A DNA stretch of 64,000 bases from NCBI GenBank assembly GCA_011754105.1, contig JAAKDF010000007.1:1-64000 (forward strand), in the 5' to 3' direction. Below the pieces are notes generated by a model. That model saw nothing but the letters and a program-made list of their open reading frames with translations. It was not told the origin of the DNA and did not search any database. This document shows, in pieces, positions 17,498-26,185 of this stretch (its first letter is position 1; the number at the start of each line of letters is the position of its first letter). Source of the DNA: Serratia symbiotica (GTDB lineage Bacteria > Pseudomonadota > Gammaproteobacteria > Enterobacterales > Enterobacteriaceae). A program made the position numbers and the translations under genes.

Positions 17498-18715
17498 ATG
17501 CAGTCATTTGACTTGGCTATTGCCGGTGGCGGTATGGTAGGGCTAGCGCTGGCCTGTGGCCTACACGGCAGCGGTCTACGCATTGCGGTGCTGGAACAGC
17601 GGCAGCCGGATATGACACCGCCGCAGGAATTGCCTGCGTTACGTGTCTCAACCATCAACGCTGCCAGTGAGTGTTTGCTGCAACATATCGGTGTCTGGCA
17701 GGACATCCTCCAACTGCGCGCCAGCAATTACCACGCGATGGAGGTGTGGGATGGTGATAGCTTCGGAAAAATAACCTTTCGCGGTGATGAGTGTGGCTTT
17801 AGCCATCTCGGCCATATTATCGAAAACTCGGTGATCCAACAGGTATTGTGGAAACGTGCCGAAAGATTGTCTAATATCACTCTGATCACCCCAGCCGCGC
17901 TCAAGCAGATGGCTAGGGGCGAGAACGACGCTTTTATCACGCTGGAAGATGGCCGTATGTTAAGCGCCCAGTTGGTGATCGCTGCCGATGGTGCCCATTC
18001 ATGGCTGCGTCAGCACGCTGATATCCCGCTAACCTTTTGGGATTATCGTCACCATGCGTTGGTAGCCACTATCCGCAGCGAATTGCCACATCTAGCCACC
18101 GCGCGGCAGATATTCCATGGCGATGGCATTCTAGCATTCCTGCCGTTTAGCGATCCGTATCTAAGTTCAATCGTCTGGTCAGTAACGCCGCTCAATGCAG
18201 AACGGCTGAAGCAATTATTGCCGGATCAATTTAATCGCCAATTAGCAATGGCCTTCGACATGCGGCTGGGCAATTGCCGCTTGGAGAGTGAGCGCCTGAC
18301 CTTCCCGTTGACTGGACGATATGCACGCAGTTTCGCCGCGCATCGCTTGGCGCTGGTTGGCGATGCAGCGCACACGGTGCATCCGTTGGCTGGGCAGGGG
18401 GTGAATCTGGGTTTTATGGATGCCGCAGAATTAATCTGCGAACTGCGGCTCTTACAGCACCAAGGGAAGGACATCGGACAGCATATGTATCTGCGACGCT
18501 ATGAACGCCGCCGCAAGCACGGTGCGGCGGTGATGTTAGCCAGTATGCAAGGTTTCTATGAGTTGTTCGACGGCAATCATTCGGCAAAAAAGTTGTTGCG
18601 TGGCATTGGCCTACGGCTGGCGGATAGCCTGCCGGGTTTCAAACTGAAACTGATGCGTCAGGCGATGGGTCTGAATGATTTGCCAGAATGGCTGGCCAAG
18701 AACCAATTCCAGTAG
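17498..18715 (+). CDS. ubiI: 2-octaprenylphenol hydroxylase
   Basis: UbiI (VisC) performs the C5 hydroxylation in aerobic ubiquinone synthesis. I chose the ATG at 17498 (MQSFDLAIAGGGMVGLALAC), which aligns with E. coli MQSVDVAIVGGGMVGLAVAC; the frame is open to 17465 without homology. FAD motifs are GGGMVG at the start, AADGAHSWLR near residue 163, and LVGDAAHTVHPLAGQGVNLG near residue 285. 405 residues, complete to LNDLPEWL. gcvTHP, its usual downstream neighbours, are missing. Confidence 0.96.
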   Translation: MQSFDLAIAGGGMVGLALACGLHGSGLRIAVLEQRQPDMTPPQELPALRVSTINAASECLLQHIGVWQDILQLRASNYHAMEVWDGDSFGKITFRGDECGFSHLGHIIENSVIQQVLWKRAERLSNITLITPAALKQMARGENDAFITLEDGRMLSAQLVIAADGAHSWLRQHADIPLTFWDYRHHALVATIRSELPHLATARQIFHGDGILAFLPFSDPYLSSIVWSVTPLNAERLKQLLPDQFNRQLAMAFDMRLGNCRLESERLTFPLTGRYARSFAAHRLALVGDAAHTVHPLAGQGVNLGFMDAAELICELRLLQHQGKDIGQHMYLRRYERRRKHGAAVMLASMQGFYELFDGNHSAKKLLRGIGLRLADSLPGFKLKLMRQAMGLNDLPEWLAKNQFQ

Positions 18716-19096
18716 TCGTACATTTTTGTAGCCAGTTTGGATAAGGCCAGCGTAGAACAGGCTGAGCGTACAGAGAGTCTGTGAGTATGGGGAGTATTGC
18801 ACAGGGTCAAAATAGGCTAATAAATTTTCTTATTTTTATTTAATCACCCTTCATTTGAAATGATCTTATTTCAGGTATTTTTTATCGTTTTTTTTCTAAT
18901 CCCCAGGTAGGTTATCAAAAGGCAAAATTCTGCGTGTGGGCACCAGTATATTATATAACTCCTTATTTTTTCTGCTGATTGTTGATTTTGTGCCTTTAAG
19001 AGCATTTTTTAGTGAAAAACTCTACACACTATCTTCTAGCGATCAAATGGGAAAAGGGAAAAGCTGACAAAGCGAACCCTATTGTACGACCAGCAT
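18716..19096. other. gene-free stretch where gcvTHP would be expected
   Basis: Very AT-rich, with many stops in all frames. No GcvT, GcvH or GcvP piece is recognisable. TAGGCTAATAAATTTT at about 18813-18828 resembles the arm of the inverted repeats at 615-625 and 20731. Confidence 0.5.
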
Positions 19097-19419
19097 ATGG
19101 CGTGTGGGGCTGATGGTGGTAATCTGGGGACGAGCTTTGCTTGGGCGTATTGTTCAAACTGGTCTTTGCGCATCGCTTTGAAGTGCTATCGTTGGTAACT
19201 TACCTGGCTATGGGATGGTTATCGCTAATCTTAATTTATCAAATGGCGATGCATCTGGCACTCTGAGGTATGACTTTGTTGGCGGTTAGTGGGGCGGTCT
19301 ACACCCTGGGGATGATTTTCTACGCCTCTAAGCGCATCTATTTTAGCCACGCCATCTGGCACGACTTTGTACTCGGCGGCAGTGTTTGCCACTTTATAGC
19401 TATGCACCTGTATGTTTAA
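19097..19419 (+). pseudogene. yqfA: hemolysin III family membrane protein (YqfA) fragment
   Basis: YqfA is a seven-helix inner-membrane protein of the PAQR/hemolysin III family. Only the C-terminal half remains: GLMVVIWG, a frameshift, then [28 protein letters not shown], an in-frame TGA (HLAL*GMTLLAV) near 19264, and [14 protein letters not shown] ending at TAA 19417-19419. E. coli YqfA reads [27 protein letters not shown] here. The N-terminal half with the metal-binding motif is gone. 19420-19700 after it holds nothing recognisable. Confidence 0.88.
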
Positions 19420-19700
19420 TCCCCATTTTACGACCACCACATATCGTGTTGAAATCACACCTTGTTGCAGCTAGTTTGCATATAGACAGCGTGCAAGAAT
19501 CGACGCTTACAGGGAGTTACATGCAGTGCCCAGGTGCAAAATAACAAATCTAACAGCCTAGCGAGATAGATTTATAAGTGCTGTAATTACTCATCCAGCA
19601 AGCGTGATGTTACGGTTGTACTACGCCAGCTATCTGTTAATCACAGACTGTTATGCAGTATTAGGTTGCTGACCTATGCCTAGGTTCAGCATGTTAACGT

Positions 19701-20687
19701 CTAGGACTCCAGCTTATAGGGCAGCGGATTGATCGCCAGATGGCTGTTGGCGTCAGCATTTACTCGCAGCTTACTGTTGGCGTCTAGATCGTTATTCATC
19801 ACCACTTGTACCCACAGAGTGCCATCGGCAAGTGTGCTGGCGGCCAGCACCGTGCCAGTACGCCGCCAGTTCTCACCCAATTGTAATTCCAGATTCTCTG
19901 CCGCCTGCGGCGTGCGCCCTGCCCTACCTTCTAGCCAGTACAGTGCGCGTTTATTAGCACCGCGAAACTTGGCGCGTGCCACCATCTCCTGACCGGTATA
20001 GCAACCTTTGCTGAAGCTGATGCCCTGTAATGCTTGCAGGTTGGTGGCCTGTGGGATTAACTGTGCACTATTAGCGTTGTCGATAATCGGGTAACCGGCT
20101 TCGATATCCAGCGCTAGCCATTGGCGGCTGTCGTTCAACTCGACCTGATCATGCAGTTTAGTCACTAGCTGCTCGGCAATGGCGGTGGTAGTCACCAGCA
20201 AAAAACGCTCATCCGGTTCAGTGAATTGTAACAGTGTGGTATCACCTTCTTGCACCACCTGATGCTTGGCATCCGGCAAGATAGCTAAGGTACTTGCCAG
20301 TGCCGAGCGCGCCTGGAAACCGGCCACGCCCAGCAGTACCGCATCATTATCGGCGGCGATGGTGACCTTGGAGAACACCGCGTACTTCTTGATTTCCGCC
20401 AGTTGATTGGCCAGCACGCTACGGCGTTCTAGATAAGCAAAGCTCTCCCCACGATGGAAAAGGCGAAGGGTACTCCACATTTTCCCCTTGGCATCGCAGT
20501 GGCCGCACGGCACATGCTGGTCAGACGCCAGCGCGTCAATGTCTGCCGTCACCTGGCCCTGAAGATATTTCACCGTATCCGGCCCCTCTAGTGTCACTAA
20601 CGCCCAATCTTCCAACGAAATCAGCGTCAGGGGCAGATGCGAGGAGGCGACAGGCTGACGAGGTGGAAAGGGAATGTTATAGATCAT
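19701..20687 (-). CDS. ygfZ: tRNA-modifying / iron-sulfur assembly folate-binding protein
   Basis: YgfZ is a folate-dependent paralogue of GcvT that supports repair or assembly of certain [4Fe-4S] enzymes such as MiaB. 328 residues, against 326 in E. coli, collinear throughout. The signature K-G-C-Y-T-G-Q-E ([19 protein letters not shown], near residue 226) with its essential Cys is intact, as is [10 protein letters not shown] near residue 69. It is divergent from sdhE, as in E. coli. Retention alongside many lost neighbours suggests that Fe-S enzymes are still important here. Confidence 0.95.
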   Translation of the reverse strand: MIYNIPFPPRQPVASSHLPLTLISLEDWALVTLEGPDTVKYLQGQVTADIDALASDQHVPCGHCDAKGKMWSTLRLFHRGESFAYLERRSVLANQLAEIKKYAVFSKVTIAADNDAVLLGVAGFQARSALASTLAILPDAKHQVVQEGDTTLLQFTEPDERFLLVTTTAIAEQLVTKLHDQVELNDSRQWLALDIEAGYPIIDNANSAQLIPQATNLQALQGISFSKGCYTGQEMVARAKFRGANKRALYWLEGRAGRTPQAAENLELQLGENWRRTGTVLAASTLADGTLWVQVVMNNDLDANSKLRVNADANSHLAINPLPYKLES

Positions 20688-20710
20688 AGTAAGTTCCTGC
20701 TCAGCACTTA

Positions 20711-20785
20711 CCTGAGAACCTATCCCAATAAGCTAATAAATTTCCTACAATAATTGCGCCTGTTCTATTGGGAGAGGTTCTCAGG
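20711..20785. repeat. long imperfect inverted repeat (MITE-like) upstream of ygfZ
   Basis: CCTGAGAACCTATCCCAATA at 20711-20730 pairs with TATTGGGAGAGGTTCTCAGG at 20766-20785 with one mismatch; the loop is about 35 AT-rich bases. It lies upstream of ygfZ and far upstream of sdhE, so it is not a terminator of either. Its arm resembles CTGAGAGCCTATCTCATTAG at about 3661. Could be a small non-autonomous repeat element; no family name is assigned. Confidence 0.7.
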
Positions 20786-21019
20786 TATGTTTCCCCATGG
20801 TAAAAGAGGTTGCAAGCTTTGCAAACTGTTATTCGCGTTTGCATCTTCAGCAACACTTTTAGTATATTAAGCGCCTTTAAACATTTTCCGCTGAGAATGT
20901 CCTTCACGATGATAATATCAAATTGTTATTCTAAAAGAATACGATCAAGGGGCATCTTTTGTCACTCGTTTTATATCGCGATGGTAGCGCCACGCAGAAA
21001 AGAGGTAAGTCATAACAAT

Positions 21020-21286
21020 ATGGATATTAACAATAAAGCAAGTATTCATTGGGCCTGCCGCCGTGGCATGCGTGAGCTGGACATCTCCATCATGCCATTT
21101 TTCGAATATGAGTATGACCAACTAAATGATACTGACAAGGCACTGTTTATCCGCCTGCTAGAGTGCGATGATCCCGATTTATTTAACTGGCTGATGAACC
21201 ATAGCGCACCTGATGACAGCCAACTGCAAAGAATCGTGGCCCTGATCCAGTCTCGAAATAAAGCCCGTGGCCCAGTGGCGATGTGA
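21020..21286 (+). CDS. sdhE: FAD assembly factor SdhE
   Basis: SdhE promotes covalent attachment of FAD to SdhA and FrdA. I chose the ATG at 21020, giving [20 protein letters not shown] and 88 residues, exactly the E. coli length; the frame is open further upstream without homology. The conserved RGMRELD motif (residues 15-21) needed for flavinylation is intact. GAGGTAAG lies about 10 bases upstream. The stop overlaps the start of the ygfX relic, the usual operon arrangement. Confidence 0.96.
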   Translation: MDINNKASIHWACRRGMRELDISIMPFFEYEYDQLNDTDKALFIRLLECDDPDLFNWLMNHSAPDDSQLQRIVALIQSRNKARGPVAM

Positions 21287-21635
21287 TGTCCGCATTTCCA
21301 GGCGTACCCAATTATTTTGTTGCTTACGCATGGCGTCCTGGTACTAGTGATCCTGGTAGTGTTTTCAAGGTATCCGCTGCCAGAAACGCCTCGCCGCAGT
21401 GCAGGGCTAGTTGCGCCTGCTTATGGACTGGCGCATCAACTGGCATGGCTGCGAGTGGCGACTGGTGAAAAACCCTTAGATGCCGGATTACGGTATATTG
21501 CTGATACTGCACCCCACGAGGGGTAACAAGTGCCAGCGGATGTGGTTGGTTTTAGACAACATGGAGAGGGAAGAATGGCGCTATCTGCGCTAACTTCTGC
21601 GGTATCCACCAGTAAGCGATGATGAAGAAACCTGA
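21283..21635 (+). pseudogene. ygfX: YgfX (CptA) inner-membrane protein pseudogene
   Basis: YgfX is a small membrane protein coded with SdhE and proposed to affect cell-division and shape proteins. Pieces in different frames match it in order: the hydrophobic LLTHGVLVLVILVVFSRYPLP, RINxRxG-like RRGLVRLLMDWRINWHGCEW, and MWLVLDNMEREEWRYLRQLL followed by an in-frame stop. At least two frameshifts separate the pieces. The true end is the TGA at 21633-21635. It still overlaps sdhE by four bases. Confidence 0.8.
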
Positions 21636-21837
21636 TGAAACTGATTCTCTGGCTGGTAAATAGGGGGATCAGTCAAAAATCGCAGGTACGCTGTTTCTCC
21701 CTAGAACGCTCCGCTGCTGTAACCGGAAGGTCATACGTTGGTGATGGGAGCGGCGCTTATGGCAAAGCTTGCGCACTCGGTACGGTTACGGCAGTGGATC
21801 CATCTCCAGCAAGATCTGTTCATACTACTGTTGCATA

Positions 21838-22425
21838 GCTAGCCTCGCCGAAGTTGCTGCAGTGGATGCCAAAGGATCTGAGCGAGACGCTGATCAATGC
21901 GCCATGGTGAAAGCACCTTGCGTTGATCAGACGATCGAATTACGCGATAAAGCGATGCTTAAAGTATCGTATGCTACCGGTCTGCGGGTTTCAGACCTGG
22001 TTGGCCTGACTAACAGCGATATCGGCCTGCTGCAAGGCGTGATACAGGTGATCAGCAAAGGCAACAAAGAGCTTCTGGTGCTACTGGGCGCAGAAGCTCT
22101 ATATTAGATCAAGAACTATCTGGAACATAGTCGCCCGTGGCTGGTTAACAGCCAGGCGCTGGATGTATTGTTTCAAAGTAAACACTGTTAGCAAATGACT
22201 CGACAGACATTATGGCATCGTATCAAACATTATGCGATCATTGCCGGTATCGACAGAGAGCGATTGTCCTCGCATGTTTTACAGCACGCATTCTACATCC
22301 AACTGTTGAACCATGAGGTTAATTTCTGTATCGTACAAATGCTATTGGGACTGGGACACAGCGATCTCTCTACCACGCAAATTTATACTCATTTAGCGAC
22401 TGAACGACTGAAACAGCTACATTAA
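21838..22425 (+). pseudogene. xerD: site-specific tyrosine recombinase XerD pseudogene
   Basis: XerD with XerC resolves chromosome dimers at dif. The region 21838-21910 reads LASPKLLQWMPKDLSETLINAPW* (E. coli LASPKLPQRLPKDLSE), then frameshifts to VDQTIELRDKAMLKVSYATGLRVSDLVGL (first catalytic Arg present). TAG at 22105-22107, TAG at 22189-22191 and loss of the second catalytic HxxR (SSHVLQHAF replaces SPHVLRHAF) follow; the tail STTQIYTHLATERLKQLH with the nucleophile Tyr ends at 22425. About the first 100 residues are absent. 21636-21837 is not recognisable, and fldB, normally before xerD, is missing. Confidence 0.92.
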
Positions 22426-22473
22426 TAACATCACTCAAGCGCCTAAAAGATTGAAATAATAAAAAAAGGTTTA

Positions 22474-23175
22474 ATGCTGCTATCTCTGCTGGTGGCTGCG
22501 GTGACCAGTGCTGTATACGCCGATGATGCGGCAATCACAAAAGCGCTCGATAGCCTGGGCATTCAACAAACTAATATGCGGCCTTCATCGGTCAAGGGTT
22601 TAAAAACCGTGTTGACCGATAGCGTTGTGTTGTATGTATCTGAAGATGGTAAACATATTCTTCATGGCCAGCTGTATGACATAAGGGGCAAAGTGCTAGT
22701 GAACGTAACTAATCAATTACTGTTCACTCAACTAGAGGCGCTGCGAGATCAGATGATTGTCTATAAGGCACAAAAGGAAAAACACGTGATCACCGTGTTT
22801 ACCGACAGCACTTGCGGTTATTGCTACAAACTGCATCAGCAGATGCATGAGTATAATGATTTAAGCATCACCATACGCTATCGGGTCTTCCCGTGTCAGG
22901 TAAGTGGCTCACAGGTCGAGAAAGACATGCAATCCATCTGGTGCAGTGCCGACAAAGCTAAGGTTTTTAACGCCGCTATGAAGGGCGATGCAGTATCTCC
23001 GGCAATCTGCAAAACCGACATCAGCAAACACTATGCGCTCGGTGCGCAGTTCGGCATTCAAGGCACCCCGGCAATCATTTTAGAAAACGGCATGATGATC
23101 CCAGGATACCAGGGCTCTAAAAAGATGGCTGCCAGGCTGGGGGCGAATCAGGTTGCGACTAAGGCGGGTGGTTAA
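22474..23175 (+). CDS. dsbC: thiol:disulfide interchange protein DsbC
   Basis: DsbC is the periplasmic disulfide isomerase, kept reduced by DsbD. The mature protein is intact (233 residues from 22474): DDAAITKALDSLGIQ start, thioredoxin-fold active site TCGYC near residue 113, and the second disulfide Cys pair at IWC and AIC. E. coli starts MKKGFML; here the equivalent codons at 22459 read ATA AAA AAA GGT, so the ancestral ATG is now ATA. The first ATG is 22474, giving a signal peptide (MLLSLLVAAVTSAVYA) without its positive lysines. An extra Cys occurs in FPCQVSG. recJ follows six bases later. Confidence 0.9.
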   Translation: MLLSLLVAAVTSAVYADDAAITKALDSLGIQQTNMRPSSVKGLKTVLTDSVVLYVSEDGKHILHGQLYDIRGKVLVNVTNQLLFTQLEALRDQMIVYKAQKEKHVITVFTDSTCGYCYKLHQQMHEYNDLSITIRYRVFPCQVSGSQVEKDMQSIWCSADKAKVFNAAMKGDAVSPAICKTDISKHYALGAQFGIQGTPAIILENGMMIPGYQGSKKMAARLGANQVATKAGG

Positions 23176-23181
23176 TCGCTG

Positions 23182-24912
23182 GTGAGTATCAAAATGCAAC
23201 TACGCCGCAGAATGGCGGTGGCTGACACCCATCTGCCTGCCAGCCTGCCCCCGTTGCTACGTCGTTTGTACGCGTTGCGTGGCGTTCAGGGTGAGCAAGA
23301 ACTGGAGCGTAGCGTCAAGGGCATGCTGCCTTGGGAGCAGTTGAGTGGCATCGACACCGCCGTTGGCATCCTGGAACAGGCATTAGTTGATCGCCGTAGT
23401 ATCATGGTAGTGGGTGATTTTGATGTAGACGGTGCCACTAGCACCGCACTGACGGTATTGGCGCTGCGTAGCATGGGGGGTAACGTTGATTATATAGTAC
23501 CGAATCGCTTCGAAGACGGCTACGGCCTAAGCCCCGAAGTGGTGGAACAGGCAGCAGCGCGCGGTGCTGAGCTGATCGTTACCGTCGATAACGGCGTTTC
23601 TTCTCACGCTGGCGTTGACGTGGCGCATTCCAAGGGCATGCAAGTACTGGTAACTGATCATCACCTGGCAGGTGAAACCCTGCCAGCGGCCGAAGCTATC
23701 GTTAATCCCAACTTACGCGGCTGTGAATTCCCCTCCAAATCGCTGGCCGGCGTTGGGGTTGTTTTCTATCTGATGTTAGCACTACGCGCCCGGCTGCGTG
23801 ACAGCTGCTGGTTTGCACAGCGCGCGTTAGTAACGCCCAATCTGGCGGAACTGCTGGATTTGGTGGCGCTTGGCACGGTAGCTGATGTAGTACCGCTGGA
23901 CACTAACAACCGCATTCTAGTTTATCAGGGATTACATCGTATCCGTGCCGACAAGTGTCGGCCAGGTATTCGCGCGCTGCTTGAAGTGGCCAATCGCGAT
24001 GCGCGGCAGTTGGTGGCCAGCGATCTCGGCTTTGCCCTCGGCCCACTGCTCAATGCAGCAGGGCGGTTAGATAATATGTCGGTTGGGGTGGCGCTACTAT
24101 TGAGCGATGACATCGCGCAGGCGCGCATGCTAGCTAACGATCTCGATACGCTAAATCAGATGCGGCGTGAGATTGAGCAATGCATGCAGATTAAAGCGCT
24201 GCATCTGTGCGACCAGTTGGAACGTACCGGCACTGAATTGCCTTACGGATTAGCGATGTACCACCAAGAATGGCATCAAGGGATAGTAGGTATTCTGGCT
24301 TCACGCATTAAAGAGCGCTTCCATCGTCCGGTGATCGCCTTTGCCCCAGTAGGTGATGGCATCCTGAAAGGCTCTGGCCGTTCGGTAGCCGGGCTGCACA
24401 TGCGTGATACGCTGGAGCGGCTGGATATGCTAAGCCCCGGTTTGATGATGACGTTTGGTGGTCATGCGATGGCGGCTGGGCTGTCACTGGAAGAGGCCAA
24501 ATTCGACGATTTTCGCCATCGTTTTGGTGAACTGGTGGGCGAATGTCTTGATCCAGCAATGCTAGAGGGAGTTATCTGGTCTGATGGGGAGTTGTCGATG
24601 CAGGAGCTATCGCTAACTACGGCTGAACTGCTGCGCGATGGAGGCCCTTGGGGGCAAGCATTCCCGGAGCCGACTTTCAACGGTAGGTTCCGCATCCTGC
24701 AACAGCGGTTGGTGGGTGAGAAACACCTGAAACTGATGGTGGAACCGCTCGGCGGTGGGCCGCTGCTCGACGGCATCGCCTTCAACATAGATACCACGCT
24801 ATGGCCGGACAGCAGCGTGCGCGAGGTAGAACTGGCCTACAAGCTCCACATCAATGAGTTTCGTGGCAACCGCAACGTGCAATTACTGATCCAACATCTT
24901 TGGCCGCATTAG
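23182..24912 (+). CDS. recJ: single-strand DNA 5'-3' exonuclease RecJ
   Basis: RecJ degrades single strands 5' to 3' in recombination and mismatch repair. 576 residues, E. coli 577, collinear. GTG at 23182 gives MSIKMQLRRR, matching the E. coli N-terminus in length. DHH-family motifs: DFDVDGATS near residue 78, TVDNG near 134, TDHH near 158 and the DHHA1 part GSGRSVAGLHMRD near 400, FGGHAMAAG near 425. The usual GPRLNAAGR reads GPLLNAAGR near residue 289, losing a well-conserved Arg; the effect is unknown. Translationally close to dsbC and followed by prfB as in E. coli. Confidence 0.95.
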   Translation: MSIKMQLRRRMAVADTHLPASLPPLLRRLYALRGVQGEQELERSVKGMLPWEQLSGIDTAVGILEQALVDRRSIMVVGDFDVDGATSTALTVLALRSMGGNVDYIVPNRFEDGYGLSPEVVEQAAARGAELIVTVDNGVSSHAGVDVAHSKGMQVLVTDHHLAGETLPAAEAIVNPNLRGCEFPSKSLAGVGVVFYLMLALRARLRDSCWFAQRALVTPNLAELLDLVALGTVADVVPLDTNNRILVYQGLHRIRADKCRPGIRALLEVANRDARQLVASDLGFALGPLLNAAGRLDNMSVGVALLLSDDIAQARMLANDLDTLNQMRREIEQCMQIKALHLCDQLERTGTELPYGLAMYHQEWHQGIVGILASRIKERFHRPVIAFAPVGDGILKGSGRSVAGLHMRDTLERLDMLSPGLMMTFGGHAMAAGLSLEEAKFDDFRHRFGELVGECLDPAMLEGVIWSDGELSMQELSLTTAELLRDGGPWGQAFPEPTFNGRFRILQQRLVGEKHLKLMVEPLGGGPLLDGIAFNIDTTLWPDSSVREVELAYKLHINEFRGNRNVQLLIQHLWPH

Positions 24913-25014
24913 TCTTGCCGGTGGTAATCTGTGGTTGGGCAACGCAAACCATGGCATCATTTCTAACTGCTATAAAAACCGACCAACTTGCTATAAACTG
25001 ACAGTGAGATCCGT

Positions 25015-25020
25015 TATAAT
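25015..25020 (+). promoter_or_regulatory. -10 box of a promoter before prfB
   Basis: A consensus TATAAT lies 58 bases before the prfB ATG in the otherwise empty recJ-prfB gap. I cannot pair it convincingly with a -35 box (CTGACA at 24999 is too close, TTGCTA at 24989 slightly far), so only the -10 is claimed. Confidence 0.5.
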
Positions 25021-25077
25021 CACCGCCTCTAATGGCATTTCCCTATCGACGAGATCAACATATGAGAATGCAAAACT

Positions 25078-26176
25078 ATGTTTGAAATTAATCCGGTAAA
25101 AACCCGAATTCAGGATCTGTCCGAGCGGACTGCTCTTCTTAAGGGGTATCTTTGACTATGACGCTAAGAAGGAACGCTTAGAAGAAGTCAACGCCGAGTT
25201 GGAACAGCCTGATGTCTGGAGCGAACCTAAACGTGCACAGGCGCTGGGTAAAGATCGTGCGGAGTTGGAAACTATCGTAGCGACCATCGACCAACTGATG
25301 CGGGGCGGCGAAGATGTCAACGGCCTACTGGAATTGGCGGTGGAAGCGGAAGATGAAGAAACCTTCAACGAAGCATCCATCGAGCTTGATAAACTGATGA
25401 TCAAGCTCGATCGGTTGGAATTATGCCGTATGTTTTCCGGTGAATATGACAACGCGGACTGCTACCTGGATATTCAGGCAGGTTCCGGCGGCACCGAAGC
25501 ACAAGACTGGGCTAGCATGCTGCTGCGCATGTATCTGCGCTGGGCAGAAGCCAAGGGTTTCAAGACCGAAGTAATCGAAGAGTCCGATGGCTACGTTGCG
25601 GGGCTGAAATCCGCCACCATAAAAATTATTGGTGATTACGCGTTTGGTTGGTTGCGCACTGAAACCGGTGTACATCGATTGGTGCGAAAAAGCCCGTTTG
25701 ACTCAGGCGGCCGTCGTCATACCTCATTCAGTTCGGTGTTTATCTACCCGGAAGTGGACGACGATATCGATATTAAAATCAACCCGGCGGATCTGCGTAT
25801 TGACGTTTACCGCGCCTCTGGTGCAGGTGGTCAGCATGTGAATAAAACCGAATCGGCAGTACGTATTACCCACTTGTCAACCAATATCGTAGTGCAGTGC
25901 CAAAATGACCGTTCTCAGCACAAAAATAAGGATCAAGCGTTTAAACAGTTGCGAGCCAAAATGTACGATTTTGAAATGCAAAAGAAAAATGCTGATAAAA
26001 AGACGATGGAAGATAACAAGTCTGATATCGGCTGGGGTAGGCAGATCCGTTCTTACGTGCTAGATGACTCCCGTATCAAAGATTTGCGCACCAACGTTGA
26101 AATGCGTAACACGCAAGCAGTACTAGATGGCGATCTGGATAAATTTATTGAAGCAAGTTTGAAAGCCGGGTTATAA
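25078..26176 (+). CDS. prfB: peptide chain release factor 2, programmed +1 frameshift
   Basis: RF2 terminates translation at UGA and UAA. The ATG at 25078 opens a 25-codon frame ending in TGA at 25153-25155 within CTT TGA C; skipping T25153 and reading on from GAC at 25154 gives 365 residues, exactly the E. coli length. This is the autoregulatory frameshift of prfB. The upstream Shine-Dalgarno-like element reads AAGGGG here against AGGGGG in E. coli. The peptidyl-hydrolysis motif GGQ lies in [13 protein letters not shown], and the codon-recognition tripeptide in [11 protein letters not shown]. lysS follows after nine bases, the classic prfB-lysS operon. Confidence 0.97.
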
Positions 26177-26185
26177 GGAACCGAA

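Noticed and set aside
20711..20785. Bidirectional terminator between ygfZ and sdhE
   Set aside because: The genes are divergent here, so no transcript ends at this place; treated as a repeat element.
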